Shown here in pieces: positions 1-12,665 of a stretch of 64,000 bases of DNA (its first letter is position 1; every line of letters begins with the position of its first letter). Position numbers and translations under genes: made by a program. Source of the DNA: Halichondria panicea. Lineage: Eukaryota > Porifera > Demospongiae > Suberitida > Halichondriidae. The DNA lies in the NCBI RefSeq assembly GCF_963675165.1, contig NC_087377.1, forward strand, positions 10,278,632 to 10,342,631, read 5' to 3'. The notes beneath the pieces are model-generated. The model worked only from the letters and a program-made list of their open reading frames with translations. It made no database searches and had not been told where the DNA came from.

Positions 1-1765
1 GAAGAACAGGAAGGTTCAGCTGGTGTTCAATACTTCTTTGGTTCATATCTGTGATAATATTTTTTAGATATGTTTTCTGATGAAAACGTAATTTGGTGGA
101 AGTTTTGAGAACACGTTTGTAGAGATCTGTTTTAAGTAACTTTCTCTCTCTCGTATAAGCTGCATAATGCAATGGTGTATTACCATTGTTATCTGAGGAA
201 TTCGTGTCAACCTGTTGAGTTTCAGCTAAGTACGTAAAGACATCAATAGAGTCTCCCACAGCTGCAAGGTGTATAAGAGCTATTCCGTTAACATCTTTAG
301 AATTTTTGTCACACTTCTGATCCTCAATGTAATATTGGACAGCCGTTATATTATCATAGAAACAGGCTATATGAAGTGAAGATAATGTTGGACAACAATT
401 TTGCTCTTCAACAAGAAATTTAAGAGTCTTCATGAATCTTGGAGGATTTTTTATGTGATGAAGCACAACATTACCTAGCAAAAGATCAAAAAATTTTTGA
501 CCTAAACTAGCGAAGGGTAAGAGTTGGATTTCATTATTATCATCTTTCTTAGTGTTTGGGTCACATTCACGATCGATTGTTAAATATTTTACAGTTTCAT
601 ACTGACCTACACAAACAGCAAGCTGAAGAGGTGTAATTCCTTGAGAGGCTTTACAGTATTGGTTGCATTTTCGATCCTCAATGAGATATTTAGTGATGAG
701 AATTTGCCCAAATTGACAAGCCATATGAAGAGGTGATATTTTGTAGACATTGAGAACATTGGGATCACCTCCATAAGCTTCTATAAGACATTTGAAAATT
801 TCTAGAGTACCACCTACTGCTGCATAGTGAACAGGTGTATTGTTTAGGATGTCAGTACACATCACATCACAATTGTGTTCCTTAATCAGGTACTCAAGAA
901 CACAAGGTGTTTCACATAGAGCTGCATAGTGAAGTGGAGTACATCTATTAATTGTTAGTATGTCTGGTTTGTACGTCTTTGATTCAACTAGATACTGAAC
1001 AATATCTATCAAACCACATTGACAAGCTAGATGAATAGGCATGCGGCCATTTTTGTCTGCTTCATCCAGCAATGCAAACCTATGCTGAGTCATGTCAGAT
1101 GGCATGTCTCGCTCAAGTCTTCGAAGGGTAGCAGCTTCAGTCTGAATGTTTACTAAGTACTTAACCATTTCTAATTTTTTGGACAATACAGCATAGTGAA
1201 GTACTGATTCGCCAGTGAGAGTTGTGTTACAAATGAAATCTTCAACTAGCTGATGTTTTTGAGCTTCCTGAACCAAAAGTTGGACTATCTGCACGTTACC
1301 AGCTAAGCAAGCCGGAAATAAAGGTGTTTCCTTGTATTCATTACAGTATAATGGATCAACTCCTTTCTCAATAAAATACTTGACGATATGTTTGTGCCCA
1401 TAGAAAGCAGCAACATGAAAAGCAGTTGAACCATCAGTAGCTTCACAAGCTGCATTGACTTGGCACTGTTCAACAAGGTATTTAACAACGTTAAGATGTC
1501 CAGCTCTTGCGGCAGTGTGAAGAGCCGTATCACCTTGTTGATTAAAGTCTAATGGATCTAGTTCCTGAAGTTTAATACATGCTGCAACATCACCATTATA
1601 ACAAGCAATATGAAGTTGAGAATTTCGTTTTGGAACACATGCTTTATATCTTTTCAATAAACGACTAGTCTCAATCTGTGCTGCCATTGCACTGGGAAAA
1701 TATTTCATTGGTGAGGTTTCAATGGTGTTTAAAAGACCAAGTCGGTCTATTTTCTCCTCTGGTTG
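1..1765 (-). CDS. Ankyrin-repeat protein, large exon (3' part beyond window)
   Basis: One open frame runs from a good acceptor (CTGACTTTTATAG at about 1766-1778) to the left window edge without a stop. It encodes many ankyrin repeats of the form TxLHxAAxxGHxxxVKYLxE, for example TALHTAARAGH, SPLHMACQFGQ and TPLHYAALCET, roughly every 33 residues. Such repeats are protein-binding scaffolds. No signal peptide or TM segment is visible. If the gene begins inside this exon, the start is ATG at 1708 or 1687. The frame stays open further up to the acceptor, and the phase (0) matches the donor at 4047. I therefore think it more likely that this is the 3' exon of the Death-domain gene to its right. 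A separate single-exon ankyrin gene is the alternative. Confidence 0.85.
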
Positions 1766-4047
1766 CTATAAAAGTCAGTGTATGGAGGAAATACAAACAA
1801 TCATGATGGTCTTTCAATGCATTAGTAGTATAACTCATACACTATGGGGTAACTATTATCAATCAAAACATCACTATCTTGGATACTTAATGGATACAAG
1901 TTGAAGATTATAATTATCGTACGAAACTGACCGACTTTAAATTAACTGATTCTATAATTGCTATTACGTTTGATTATGAAGTGAAATATACAGAAAATAC
2001 ACGTTTGATTATGGAGTGAAATATACAGAAAAGACAGGGATTGGTACCAAAATTGTCTCGAATAGCCACCCATGTTTCCCTGCGGTTTTCTTGTTGAAGA
2101 CACAGTACACTATAGGCAGTTCTATATAGCTATAATTATTATAGACGTTATACAGGTACAATAAGACGCTACCAGGAAGGGGTATGGAATCGAAGTTTTG
2201 TGGGACGGGGGTCTGTATATATTTGCTCTAACAGCCATAAAAGTTGTTTTCCGCATTAAGCGGGGAAAACACAGATGGAACTAGTTTTGTATTACATTTT
2301 TGTGATGTTATGTACAGCTAGGAGTGCATAAAGGGGAGTAAGCAACTACTCTATAGCCCATACAAACCCGTTGTCTCGAGCATGTTGTACATGGCTTGTG
2401 TGTAAAACGTCCACATCTCAAGTGGCTCTACAACCACACTCAAAACAGTATGGTTAACGTTAATGTGTGGAAACCACGCTCATAAACGTTTGCCGGCTGT
2501 TGTGCTTTGATCATGCATGCTTGTAATTAACACAATACAAAATAATAACTGTGTTAGTATAAGCGTCTAAACCGCGGGTATTTGGTGGGCGTATTTTTGA
2601 GTACAACCTCGCGCTGTTTGCAAAAATACGTCCAGTTTTTTCTCAAGTTCTTGCCGAAAAGGGTGAGCGTATTTTCCGGAGGGTACAGTAGAAGTGCACA
2701 CTAAATCGTCAATCATCCAATTCTCATTCACTGCTTTACTTATATACGCATGCAGTGATGCAAAAGAGTGGGAAATGATTGTTAAATTGGTAAAAAGGTT
2801 GCCAAAAGTTCAAAGTCCATAATTGCAGCTCTTCCAGTAGCTAGCATTCTATAGTGCAGAGCTAGACCTTCGTTTATCATTGAGCAGCTATAGCAGTCTA
2901 GACTGACAGACATGCACACATACAAACACACTTAGTCTACCGTATACCTCGCTACGCATGCGCATACCGAGACATAACGAGCAGGTTTGCACCAATTAAT
3001 GCATCATCATTATTGTTATAATGATGATGACCTAAGAGGTGATAGAATGCGTGACATAAATGACACAGAATTGCAGTAACCAACTGTTACTATGCCTATA
3101 TGCGCATGCATGCTACTACATGCCCTACACATTTACACTGCTGTTTATCATTTAAGTGGGTGGAGGATCGAGGCATGCATGCATGGTTTGTCTATAAGAG
3201 CTTAATATCACGAATATTCAGTTATCCGACTTGGCTCTGGTCTGGAACAATGGTGATAATTGAAGTTCAATTTTACTGTATGTAGTTATGGCTCGAGGCG
3301 TAGCCGCACGAGAGAGAGAGAGAGATTGGCAACAAAAGCGGTTCACATGATGTTTTACCGTGCTTGAAATCTACGTAGTGGCCCAGGTAAAAGGTGGCTG
3401 TGTGTATTGTAACTGCTCAACTGTTGCGACAAAACTAACACCTTCTATAGGCTTCTAGCCATGCATGTTCTCTTTAGATACTGGATGTGCTAACCGAAGC
3501 TTATTTCTCGAGTTATGGCTTAATTTACTTTACATACTCACATATATGTAAGCCTCGAGACCAGGCTGTTCATTGGGAAAGAACGTCAACTTCCAATGTA
3601 GAGCTCGTGTAATTGGTAGGAATTTTATGGACCGATAATTAATCGCACGCCCACAATCGGTCATGAATGGTAAAACATTTCACAGAATAACTTATTTAGT
3701 CCACGTCCTGTGTGCTTAATTATCAGTCCATGAAATTAATTCCACGAGTTCTACATTGGAACTTTACTAGCTAGGCGTTCGTACCCATTAACCCAATAAT
3801 GGTATCGAGGATATGAAGACTGCTGCAGTCTCTTCAGAATGGTGCATATAACCATTTATAATTATCAACACTGCATGTACTTCAACACTGTATATTGAGA
3901 CTCTATGTGTTGATAATTATATGTACACAACCAATTGACCTGAGAAAGAAAATCCTTCTGCGAATAAACGAACAAAATTTAAAACAACCTTTAGAGATCC
4001 CATAATTCGAGTAGCAGCTATACAATCACATACCAAAATTATCTCAC
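1766..4047. other. Non-coding stretch, possible 2.3 kb intron
   Basis: No convincing coding sequence. It holds a GA microsatellite near 3310-3327, a reverse copy of a dispersed repeat (about 3400-3480, matching 12030-12175 and 12540-12600 in complement), and an inverted-repeat element at 3551-3795. If the Death and ankyrin exons belong together, the whole stretch is an intron. Confidence 0.5.
3551..3795. repeat. MITE-like inverted repeat, diverged copy
   Basis: The left end (GCCTCGAGACCAG, AAAGAACGTC) and right end (CTACATTGGAACTT, GGCGTTCGT) match the element copies at 36559, 57416 and 61578, with the same internal GGACCGATAATT stretch. This copy is the most diverged of the four, so probably the oldest insertion. 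Confidence 0.6.
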
Positions 4048-5845
4048 CTTGCGAGCTGGTGTTTTGCCAAAAGGAAACTCTTTACCCATTGTGGCATATC
4101 CAGATTCACTGTCGTGAATAGAGCTTGCCTTTTGAAGTTGATCATAAACAGAAATGGCAGTAGCTGAACCATAAGGATTCATGTTAGAGATAAACTTCTT
4201 GTGAGCATCACTAGAACTGTCGCCATCTGAACATTTTTGAAGTAATTAAGGTATAACTGATAGTTAAAAATGCCAACCTGTATCTGGTCTTCTATGATTG
4301 TTTTCTGGGCCTGATCCATCAACATTCTGAACAATTATTATAATAATTATGCTAAAATACCATGATCTATAATTATACTTAACCAATATCCTGTATATAA
4401 GAGCTTTGAACGATGAACATACCTGTACATAATACCAAAAGCATCCACATTTTAGCCAAATAACTCTGAGATTTTTTAGTAAAGTTTGCTGTTCTGCTGA
4501 AATTGCAAATGCTTTTAGTTGAAATTCGATGTACAGTGGAACATGATAAGTTATTTCAATGCAGCCTGGTTGAATACCGAAACGTTTAAGATGGTCATTT
4601 GGAATATCAAGTGCTTTAGCCAGGTTAATCTTCAGTTCTTCAAGATGTTTAGCAGAAATCTTCTTGAAGCTTTGATTAATTTTGAAGATCAATTCAGTAC
4701 ATGTGGTGCCTTCTGTGAATCGAGCCAAGGCTCCGCTGTAGTTCTCAAGAGACTTCTTGGAATGCTCAATGAACAATTTTTCATATTCTTGCAAGCATTG
4801 CTTGTCATAGTCTGTTCCCAACTTCTGGATGAGATACTTCAGTATCTTATAGCTGAAAGATATGAAGAAATTACCGATAACAGGCCACATGTCAATAATT
4901 GTTTCACAATTTATACATTTTTTCTTCTCTTCTGCAAAAATAGTGTCAGATTTAAGAAATTCAGGAAACATATTATATCCTTGCAAGCATGAAATTAATT
5001 CAAGTGGCTTATAGCCTTGAGCCTCCAGTGAGTCCCGTATTTGGTTGGACAGATTGTTGAACGAATCTTCCGTAGAAAAATCTTCTTCCAGCAAGTCCAA
5101 TTCTTCTACTACTTGCAGTTGCTCCGAAATATCAGCGTCTTGTAAGTCTATTTGCAGTTATGAATATAAAGCTATAATTATAATTATTTCATGATTGCAT
5201 AAATATTATTATACCTGACTTCTTTATTCTTGTTTGTTTGGACATGCCACAATCTGAGTTCTTCCGTTTCCGTTTTGGGGTTTGTACTAAGGAATGTCAA
5301 GAGTATACTGTTACTAGCTATATATAGCTGTCAACCATCATGCACTCAACGCACTACTTTATATGCATTACTTATAACACAAGTATATACATATAATTAT
5401 ATATAATTATGTAAGATTGTTAAATAATAGTAAAACTGCAGGCATATGCTGCTCTTGGTTTTAATTATACGGCTTTGATACACTCCTAACGTATAATTAT
5501 ACGTACGTTTAGTACACAGGAACTTGCATACTTTGACAGCAACATTTCCTTTATTCATGGGAAGTATGAGGGAGAGTAAAAAATGGAAAGTTGCCTCCAA
5601 ATGTGTTTTTTTCAGCCAGTATTTGAGAGCCAACTTCATACCGGCCTGTGTGCGATCGATAACAGCTTTAGCTTTTTCTTCTTTGACATCCGTCTGCTGT
5701 GCATCTGAGAGCCCTAGCTTCTCGACATAGTCATCAGTGTTATCAAAGCAAGCTGCCAATTCACAGAGATATGTTTCTTGAATTATTAAGTTAAGCTGTT
5801 CGTCAGTGATGTTCATAGTTGTTTGTAGAACCTCTATTGTCAAAC
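4048..5845 (-). CDS. Death-domain protein with sponge-type second domain
   Basis: Five exons with matching phases: 5845-5507, 5286-5215, 5147-4423, 4326-4278 and 4226-4048. Exon 1 encodes a Death-fold domain (ELAACFDNTDDYVEKLGL, then a helix with LALKYWLKK and a final VAVKVCKFL). Exon 2 is a short basic linker (TPKRKRKNS). Exon 3 encodes a second compact domain of about 200 residues (IIDMWPVIGNFF, LIQKLGTDYDKQCLQEY, GCIEITYHVPLYIEFQL). I recall this from sponge Death/NLR-type proteins but cannot name it. Exons 4-5 are a polar tail (SGYATMG). The 5' exon with the start codon was not found: exon 1 opens with an acceptor (CATGCTAG). The last exon ends at a strong donor (AAG/GTGAGA), which in phase could join the ankyrin exon ending at 1765. 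Likely a cytoplasmic adaptor in death-fold signalling. Confidence 0.75.
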
Positions 5846-6430
5846 CTAGCATGCATGTACAGAAGAAAACAATCAATGATCAGGTGAGTACATGTATATA
5901 TATCAATGGTTCAGAGTTTTGATTAGCAGAACAGATGATAATATGTAATGAGAGATCGCTTAATATATATATTTGCTGTTGTCATTATTGTGACTGTAAA
6001 AAATGAATATTGCAAGCTGCGCTGTGCTAATCATTAGCATGTTTTGCTTTGCTCAAGAGTGTTATAGAAAAGGTTACAAAATAATTATATGCAATTATCA
6101 TTATTGAATACTTGCATACTTTGACAGCAAAATTTCCTTTATTCCTTTATGACAATAAGAACGAATTTAAATCCATACATTTCCCAGCCCCTTGAGGCTA
6201 ATAAACTAAAAAAATTCGCTGTACGAGCTGTGTTTGAGCTATGTGTACGCTGTATAGGTACCTGCACATGCGCATTGAGAGGCTTTTTCACGTGGTATTA
6301 TAATAATATACTGACTCGAGGCACGATTTGTACAGAATTGTCGAAAGAAAAAGGACCTTTTGACAATAGTTATACAAGCAAGATCTTGATAGTGTGTGCA
6401 ACTTCTGACAGATTACAGAGCAGCTATATG

Positions 6431-7924
6431 CAGGGGGGTAGCCAGGATTTTGGGGAAGGGGGTGCTTTCATAAATAAAAGAGGCCGCTTTGCGGCCGATT
6501 TTTAGCCGAGCTGCGCAGCGCCAAAATTTAGTTGACCGGAAACCACACCTCTTATTAGTGACATCATCGGCACAGTTGGGTGTGGCCCAGCAGGAGTGAG
6601 AAGCCTACATGCAAACTTGAAAGCCTCCTAGATCCTTTGCAGGCTCCTTTGTCCATCCCAATTGATAATCCAGGATAATATTATTGCATAAAACTTTTAC
6701 AAAGAAACAAGGGCTGCAACTGTGCAACTCTGCAACTGTGCAAGCCTGAAGGGGCATACATCTGGAGGGCAGTATTGGCAAGTCTCTCGAGGCCCTTGGA
6801 TGTCTGATGATGAGTGCAGTCCTCTATGCACTGTACAAGGCAGCTAGCTAGCTCAGTCATAGATAAACGATGAACGTTAATGAGCTCCACCCATGTATGC
6901 AGGAAGTGAATAGCTGAACCCTACGTGACCTTCCATGCAGTTTGCAAAACCAGCATGCAATCAATATCTTTCGTAACGCAAGTCCAGCACAATAGTCCAG
7001 CTACTAACTAAAAACTACTTAAGTACTTAAGTGCTAAAAACTATATAGGTGAATAGCTAGAATAGCTACAGTGCCTTCAGCTTTGAGAGTAAATTTAACC
7101 ACAGAGTGAGTAGTTGTACTTATATGTATCTCAAGATTGGAACATTTCTAAGAAATTGTGCTGATACCATTGTGTAGGTGAATAAATAAGCTACAACCTT
7201 ATTTGAAAATATTTCCCCAAAAAGTTGTTGTAGTGGGAAATCATTTTAGGTAAAAATGGGGGTGATCGTAAAATATATGTGTAACATGAAATATCTCCGG
7301 AACTAAAGTATTTCTGGACAACTTTTTTGTATCAAAAGATAGAAAATTTATTAACAATTAGTGTGCAAAAACAATTAGACCTTAGCCGACAAATTTGCTT
7401 GAGTTCCATCGCTAAGCAAAAAGGCACCTAAAATATCCCATAATTGAGTATTAATCAGTACGTGTACTTATGTAAGCTATACGTAACCATGCATATGTTA
7501 ACTAAACTATTCAGGAATGTTGTGCCAAAGTTCCATACCTTAGCCGAAAACAATTGATCTTTTCCATCGCTAAGCGATTGTCCACTATAGAAAAATGTTG
7601 GTGTTTTATAAACCACCACATACCCACCACCTTTCGTTGCCATGGAAATATTTTTGGATATGTTTTAGATAATTTGTTCACCAACACAATGGTATCATCA
7701 TATTTTCTTAGAAATATTCCAATCTCAAAATATTTACATTTATGTACTAACACGTACCAAATTGCGTTTATTTACTCAAGGCACTGTAGTTCAGTATGCA
7801 GCTAACAAGCTAAATCTGGAGTGTTGAGCTCAACTGGATCTTCAAGTAAGCTTTAATATACATGTAGAGTCAGGCAGTGGGGGGTGCTCAAGCACCCAAA
7901 GTACCTCCCCTGCCTACGCCCCTG
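6431..7924. mobile_element. Possible non-autonomous hAT-like element
   Basis: The left end (CAGGGGGGTAGCCAGG) and the right end read in complement (CAGGGGCGTAGGCAGG) match at 14 of 16 positions, in the pattern of common hAT-type termini. No matching 8-base target duplication is visible and no transposase is seen inside. The ends could belong to two separate insertions. Confidence 0.35.
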
Positions 7925-8114
7925 ATACAGTCAATGTTTATGTCCTCATGCAGTGAGCCGAAAGACAGTGAATGAGATCATAGCTAGATACATCTTAGAA
8001 AGCTACCTTTTCAGGAGTATGCATGTATAGCTTGAAAAAAGAGCTAGAAAAAGACAGAGGAAGAAGCTTTTGAGATGGACCATGTTCCTGAACCAGGTAA
8101 GTAATAAAAACATA

Positions 8115-8584
8115 CCGTATAGCAGGTATATTTCAAGGGTATAAATTTTCGCGGATGGACCTCTACAAAGGATTTCGCAGATTTTATTTTCGTGGTCTGA
8201 GTTCCCAGCCTTTTGGTGCATGCGCACATCAACATGCAGCTGCCTCCACACCGTTAGCCTCGAATCCAGGCCTATAGCCTGTATAAAATAATAGAATCGG
8301 TGAGGCACTATGTCCTCCACCTGTAATAGCAGAACGTTTGCTCTGCAGGCCATGGTCAGGGGATACAGTAGACGTAGAGCAAGCTAGCTGCATGGCTATA
8401 CCAGCGTCCTTGTCTCTTGATTCCTTTTTCTTTCCTCTTATTGTCGATAGGTGTGGTCAATAATATTGAACACGCCTACTATTCAATAAGATATAAATTT
8501 TCGTGGGTATAAATTTTCGTGGTACAGGCACAATCCGTGAAAACCACAAACATTTTATACCCTCGAAATATACCCGCTATACGG
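8115..8584. mobile_element. MITE, TA-flanked, CCGTATAGC ends
   Basis: Terminal inverted repeats CCGTATAGCAGGTATATTTC and GAAATATACCCGCTATACGG are flanked by TA on both sides. The subterminal part repeats AAATTTTCGCGG motifs. A second copy lies at 49887. No coding capacity. TA duplication suggests a Tc1/mariner-type source. Confidence 0.75.
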
Positions 8585-9290
8585 TATATCATTTGTATAG
8601 CCTTGATATCTATTTTTATACATGGGTGATAGTGCGCATGCGCTTAATCATTGTGAATCAGCTTAGCTATAGCTGTGGCTTATGCCCTCTATTGCCCGTC
8701 CACGCCCATGCAATATACGGTGAAGCTTAGCTAGCTAGTTGTTGCTAAAGTTATGTCCTCCATTAATATTGCCCACCAGTCTGAAGCTTGAAGAGGCCCT
8801 CATATCTCTACAATGGTCATACGGTCTGGATGTCTGAGCCTGCAAATCTTTGTGCTCCCAGCTGCTACCATATACGACTATGGAAGACGAGAGAGTCTTC
8901 TGGCTTCAGAATAGTGTGCAAGCCTTCAATTTTACTAATGTATAGAACAAAATCCCCATACAGATTCTGGGGAACTCAACCATGCAATAGATACCAGGCT
9001 ATATTTTAAGCGGCCTGGGACCGAGGCTAGTATTAGTAAAACCAGTAGGTTTTACATAGGATTGGCAGTGGGTTTGCCCATGTTTAGTAATATTTCACAT
9101 ATTTGACTCGTGTTCAAACTGAGGCCTCATCAAGAAAGTAGCTGTTTATTTAGCCTTTACTCTATTTGTATCTCTCATTTCTTTATCAATGAACGTTTTA
9201 ATGAATTAATATTGTCATTTTAAAAATTGCACTATTTTGACGTTTCACCGCTCTTTGTCTGACTGACTAAGTAGTAAGTAAGTTTCTTGC

Positions 9291-9439
9291 CCAACATTTT
9301 CTCCAAGTACAGCCATCTCCAGGACATTCTGCACAGAGTTTCCAAACGACTATACAACCTGGATTACAAAGCGCTTCTTCAGATTTGCAATCGCTTCCAC
9401 AAGGCAGATGACCTCTCAGGCTCTAATTCTCTTACCTAG
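9291..9439 (+). pseudogene. Possible 3' exon fragment, unknown gene
   Basis: After an acceptor-like CATTTTCTCCAAG, an open stretch encodes about 45 residues with helical, protein-like composition (SHLQDILHRVSKRLYNLDY, LLQICNRFHKADDL) and then a stop. No neighbouring exon could be joined to it. I do not recognise the family. It may be a relic or chance. Confidence 0.25.
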
Positions 9440-9714
9440 ACAATTCCGCCATCTTTAATGACTCAGCAATTGCGTTGTGGCCAAATAAAAGATAGGCATG
9501 GCTAAGAAAACGTGCGCCTGTTGTGCCACAAATTCTCAGTAAAGTCAGTGCAGTGCTTGCCTGAGGTGTTGCTTTTCTTCACACTGTTCATCAGCTCTAG
9601 CTCCCTTCCTCTGACAGGTATGCTATATGCACTGGCTAGATATCATGCTCTTGAAATAACTTAAAATGGCTGCATAAATTCAACATATCAAGCAATAATA
9701 ATTACAGTAGACTC

Positions 9715-10127
9715 TCGTTAATCCGGTCACCCTTGGGACCATGCAGCTTGGCCGGAATAGCGAGGTGGCTGTAGCTCAGGAAATAGCCGCGGTTTTAAAA
9801 CGACCTTACCTCGAATCTAATGACTACTTTTGCGGTTCTTGTCTTGAGGATAATGTAGGATAATGAATCATTCTGTTCTCTAATTAATCCAATTTTATTT
9901 GCTAAACCACACCCAAAACGTCATATCCGGCCGTAATATACGTATAAAATTACATTGAAAACCTTGTTTGGGACAGCCAGCACTGACCGGTAAACGAAAT
10001 AGCGAGTGGCCGTACTTCAGGGTGAGTTTTGTGCAGTAAACATATAGCTAGCATTCCGTGCCAAGCCAAATGGCCGGTATATTGAGGTGGCCGTACTTCA
10101 GAGAGCCGGAATAGCAAGAGTCTACTG
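9715..10127. mobile_element. Pogo/Tigger-like MITE, copy 1
   Basis: Ends CAGTAGACTCTCGTTAATCCGG and CCGGAATAGCAAGAGTCTACTG form terminal inverted repeats flanked by TA (9713-9714, 10128-10129). The inside carries repeated GGCCGGAATAGCGAGGTGGC-type motifs. No transposase. The end sequence and TA target resemble pogo/Tigger elements. The family assignment is from end shape only. Confidence 0.75.
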
Positions 10128-10249
10128 TACTCATTACTATATATTAGTCCTGTTTTCTCTTCTTGAACTTCTGTACTGCCTCTTGACGTTCCACTTATGC
10201 ATGTCATGATACGTAAATTTATACTTCTGTACTGAAAAAGAAATGGAAT

Positions 10250-10900
10250 CCGATTAGAAAACATTTGCAACGTGAAAAATTGCTAGGATTGGCCAGGGGA
10301 ACCACCAAAAAGCGTGGAAACAAGAAATCAGACAAGAGCATAACTCCAATCCGTTACAACGTCATGAACATGTACAATACATAGTATATAGACTGTGTTC
10401 CAGATCCATCTATATACTAGCTTCCATCCACCACATCATTCCATACAGGTCACCATGCAGTACTGCATGCCACTACGCATGGATGGACCTGTACTCAACA
10501 CTGCATGTATTCAGAGGAGGTACGACAGGCGCGGTGCAGCTCAAGCAATTAGCCTCTCAGCAAAAACATACGACGTGGGCGGCGCGTGGGCGGATAATTA
10601 TTGTTCAATCAAAGGCTAATTGCCTGAGCTGCACTGCGCCTGTTGTACCTCCTGGCATGTATTAGGAACATCAATTCATCACATGATTATATGCCCGCAA
10701 ATTCAAAATGGATATATAAATATATAGGGATCGGTCATCACCCCACCAGTAAAAATTGGCCAGGAAAAATGGAAAACTACCAGTACATGTGAATGACGTT
10801 GTAACGGATTGGCTCTCGTCTGATTTCTTGTTTCCACACTTTTGGTGGTTCCCCGGCCAATCCTAGCAATTTTTCACATTGCAAATGTTTTTCTAGTCGG
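10250..10900. mobile_element. Long-TIR MITE, copy 1, with nested foldback
   Basis: Inverted arms of about 125 bases (left 10250-10376, right 10780-10900) share TGCTAGGATTGGCC, ACAAGAAAT and CCGTTACAACGTCATG. A second copy lies at 48328-48882. Between the arms sits a different small foldback at 10503-10655 (GGAGGTACGACAGGCGC against GCGCCTGTTGTACCTCC), which looks like a later insertion. Half of that foldback also occurs at 12265-12310. Confidence 0.75.
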
Positions 10901-11194
10901 ATAGATCTACAATTTAAAAGTTTTATATATGTATATATTTTGCATTTCCCCGTCACTAAATAATTTGGCTTTTGGAAGTGTATGCATTGGAAAAAAAGTG
11001 AAATCTCGTACAGCCCAACTTTAAATCAGTAAAAATGAAGCGAAATCCGAAATCTATGAAATCTGAAATCTTCACTATTGACACCACATGCACCTTTTTT
11101 AAGGAGAATTGGTGTGGTCTCCATTGTTTCGTAGGTGTAGATGACACCACACCCTTTTTCTGAACGCCGACCTCTTGGTGCTAGACTCGTATAG

Positions 11195-11826
11195 AACGCC
11201 AAATTGGTCAAAAATACATCCAACTCATTCAGGTGTCCCACACATCTATCGGCTACTTTGCACACATCGATCTCTACCCATGTGAACACTACTTGACATC
11301 TATCGACTACTTGACAAATGTCAAGTAGTCGATAGATGTCAAGTAGTCAGTGGCGGATCCAGAGGAGGGTCCATGGGGTCCCTTGACCCCCCCTTTTGTT
11401 TGTAGCTATTGTAATTTGATTCAATGATTGTACCTGTTGTTTTGATGTATCAACTGCCAAAGGAGTGTTCAGCTAGGTTAGCCTAGGCTAGCTAGTTGAC
11501 TATTCGTTCGTGGCAGCTAGCTAGCTCTATGCAAGTCTATTATGGGTCTTCCCCTGGCTGAGTATGGGATTTTCCCTAGTCATGTGTGACCTGAAGTGGG
11601 CGTAACCCCCAAAAATTCGCACTGTGCGCGACTTTTTTCACTACTCACGCTGCGCGCTCATTAGTTTGGAACCCCCCTCTTTCATTTTTCCTGGATCCGC
11701 CACTGGTAGTCGATAGATGTCAAGCAGTGTTCACATGGGTAGAGATCGATGTGCATGCAAGCAAAGTAGCCGATAGATATGTGGGACACCCAAATGAGTG
11801 GGATGTATTTTGACCTATTTGGCGTT
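11195..11826. mobile_element. Foldback element split by a second MITE
   Basis: The left arm from 11195 (AACGCCAAATTGGTCAAAAA, CATCTATCGGCTACTTTG, CCCATGTGAACACTAC) is repeated inverted in 11711-11826. The centre is a smaller palindrome of GTAGTCGATAGATGTCAAG units. A second element is inserted at 11348-11705, so the foldback is older than that insert. Confidence 0.75.
11348..11705. mobile_element. MITE with CAGTGGCGGATCCAG ends
   Basis: A perfect 15-base terminal inverted repeat (CAGTGGCGGATCCAG / CTGGATCCGCCACTG) is flanked by a 5-base direct repeat GTAGT on each side (11343-11347, 11706-11710). It is 358 bases long with no coding capacity, nested in the foldback element around it. Confidence 0.8.
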
Positions 11827-11974
11827 TCTTAGAAATGTTCCCATTACAAGATATTCACATTTATGTATACCAATATCAGCAAATTTGCGTTTTTTACTCT
11901 CTAGGCTGCAAGTACTGTATAGCAACACTCGGTAAACAAGTTTGGTTACGTGCTCTTCTGAAAAGGCTGCAATG

Positions 11975-12619
11975 GCATTCCAAGTAAGCTAAACTAGGCA
12001 TAACTCGAGAACGAAGCATTATTTTGCAAATCCACGAATTACAATCCAAGAAAACATGACTAGAAGCCTATAGAACACTTACTTGCACTTTATTAATCCT
12101 TGAGCAGCTGTAGCAGTCTACACACACACACACAGACACACAGACAAACACACCAACACACTACCGTATAATTATTCTGAAACATAGTTAGGACACAATC
12201 AATCAACTTTATATAGAGCAATAATTATTCGTCCACGCCCTACCCACGTTGTATGTTATTGCTGAATGTAATCAGAGGCTAATTGCTTGAGCTGCAGCCT
12301 GTTGGACCTCCTCTGGCTTCTGGCAGTACAGTATAGGCATGCAGCATTGCAGCTCTTTCCTAATTAACTATTGTAGCTAACATACATACAGCTATATATA
12401 GCATCATCTGCTTGCATAAACTTTATACAGCGCTAAAAGATTCAAAAGACCGGCTGCAACAACCTTCACTGTGAGTCAAACTAGCCATAACCAAAGAAAG
12501 AATTAAGCTTTAGTTTGCAAATCCACAAAGAGAATGTGGCTATAAACCTATAGAAGCTGTTAGTTTTCGTTGCATTGCAACCGTTGAGCAGTTATAGCTG
12601 GAACACGCACGCGCACGCG

Positions 12620-12665
<46 letters not shown>
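11975..12665 (+). repeat. Two diverged copies of a dispersed repeat ending in CA runs
   Basis: Copy 1 (about 11975-12175) and copy 2 (about 12465-12665) share TTTGCAAATCCAC, CCTATAGAA and TTGAGCAG..TAGC. They end in (CA)n or (CG/CA)n. A reverse copy is near 3400-3480 and a partial one near 2860-2940. The simple-sequence tail is SINE-like, but no tRNA-like promoter was recognised. Confidence 0.5.
12603..12662. repeat. CG/CA dinucleotide microsatellite
   Basis: An alternating run of ACGCGC then ACACAC, about 60 bases, forming the tail of the repeat copy just before it. Alternating purine-pyrimidine of this kind can adopt Z-DNA. Confidence 0.9.

Larger units (their letters stand above)
5848..9290. 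other. Intergenic, repeat-rich
   Basis: No convincing gene. A 40-base piece at 6112-6150 repeats the end of the Death exon (5508-5548), a small local duplication. The rest holds the elements listed separately (6431-7924, 8115-8584). A hairpin pairing AGGC-type arms lies near 8994-9030. Confidence 0.5.

Noticed and set aside
1303-1533. Minus-strand open frame of 76 codons
   Set aside because: Out-of-frame shadow of the ankyrin exon.
6149-6505. Plus-strand frame of 118 codons
   Set aside because: Runs into a transposon end, no domain, composition unlike neighbours' coding exons.
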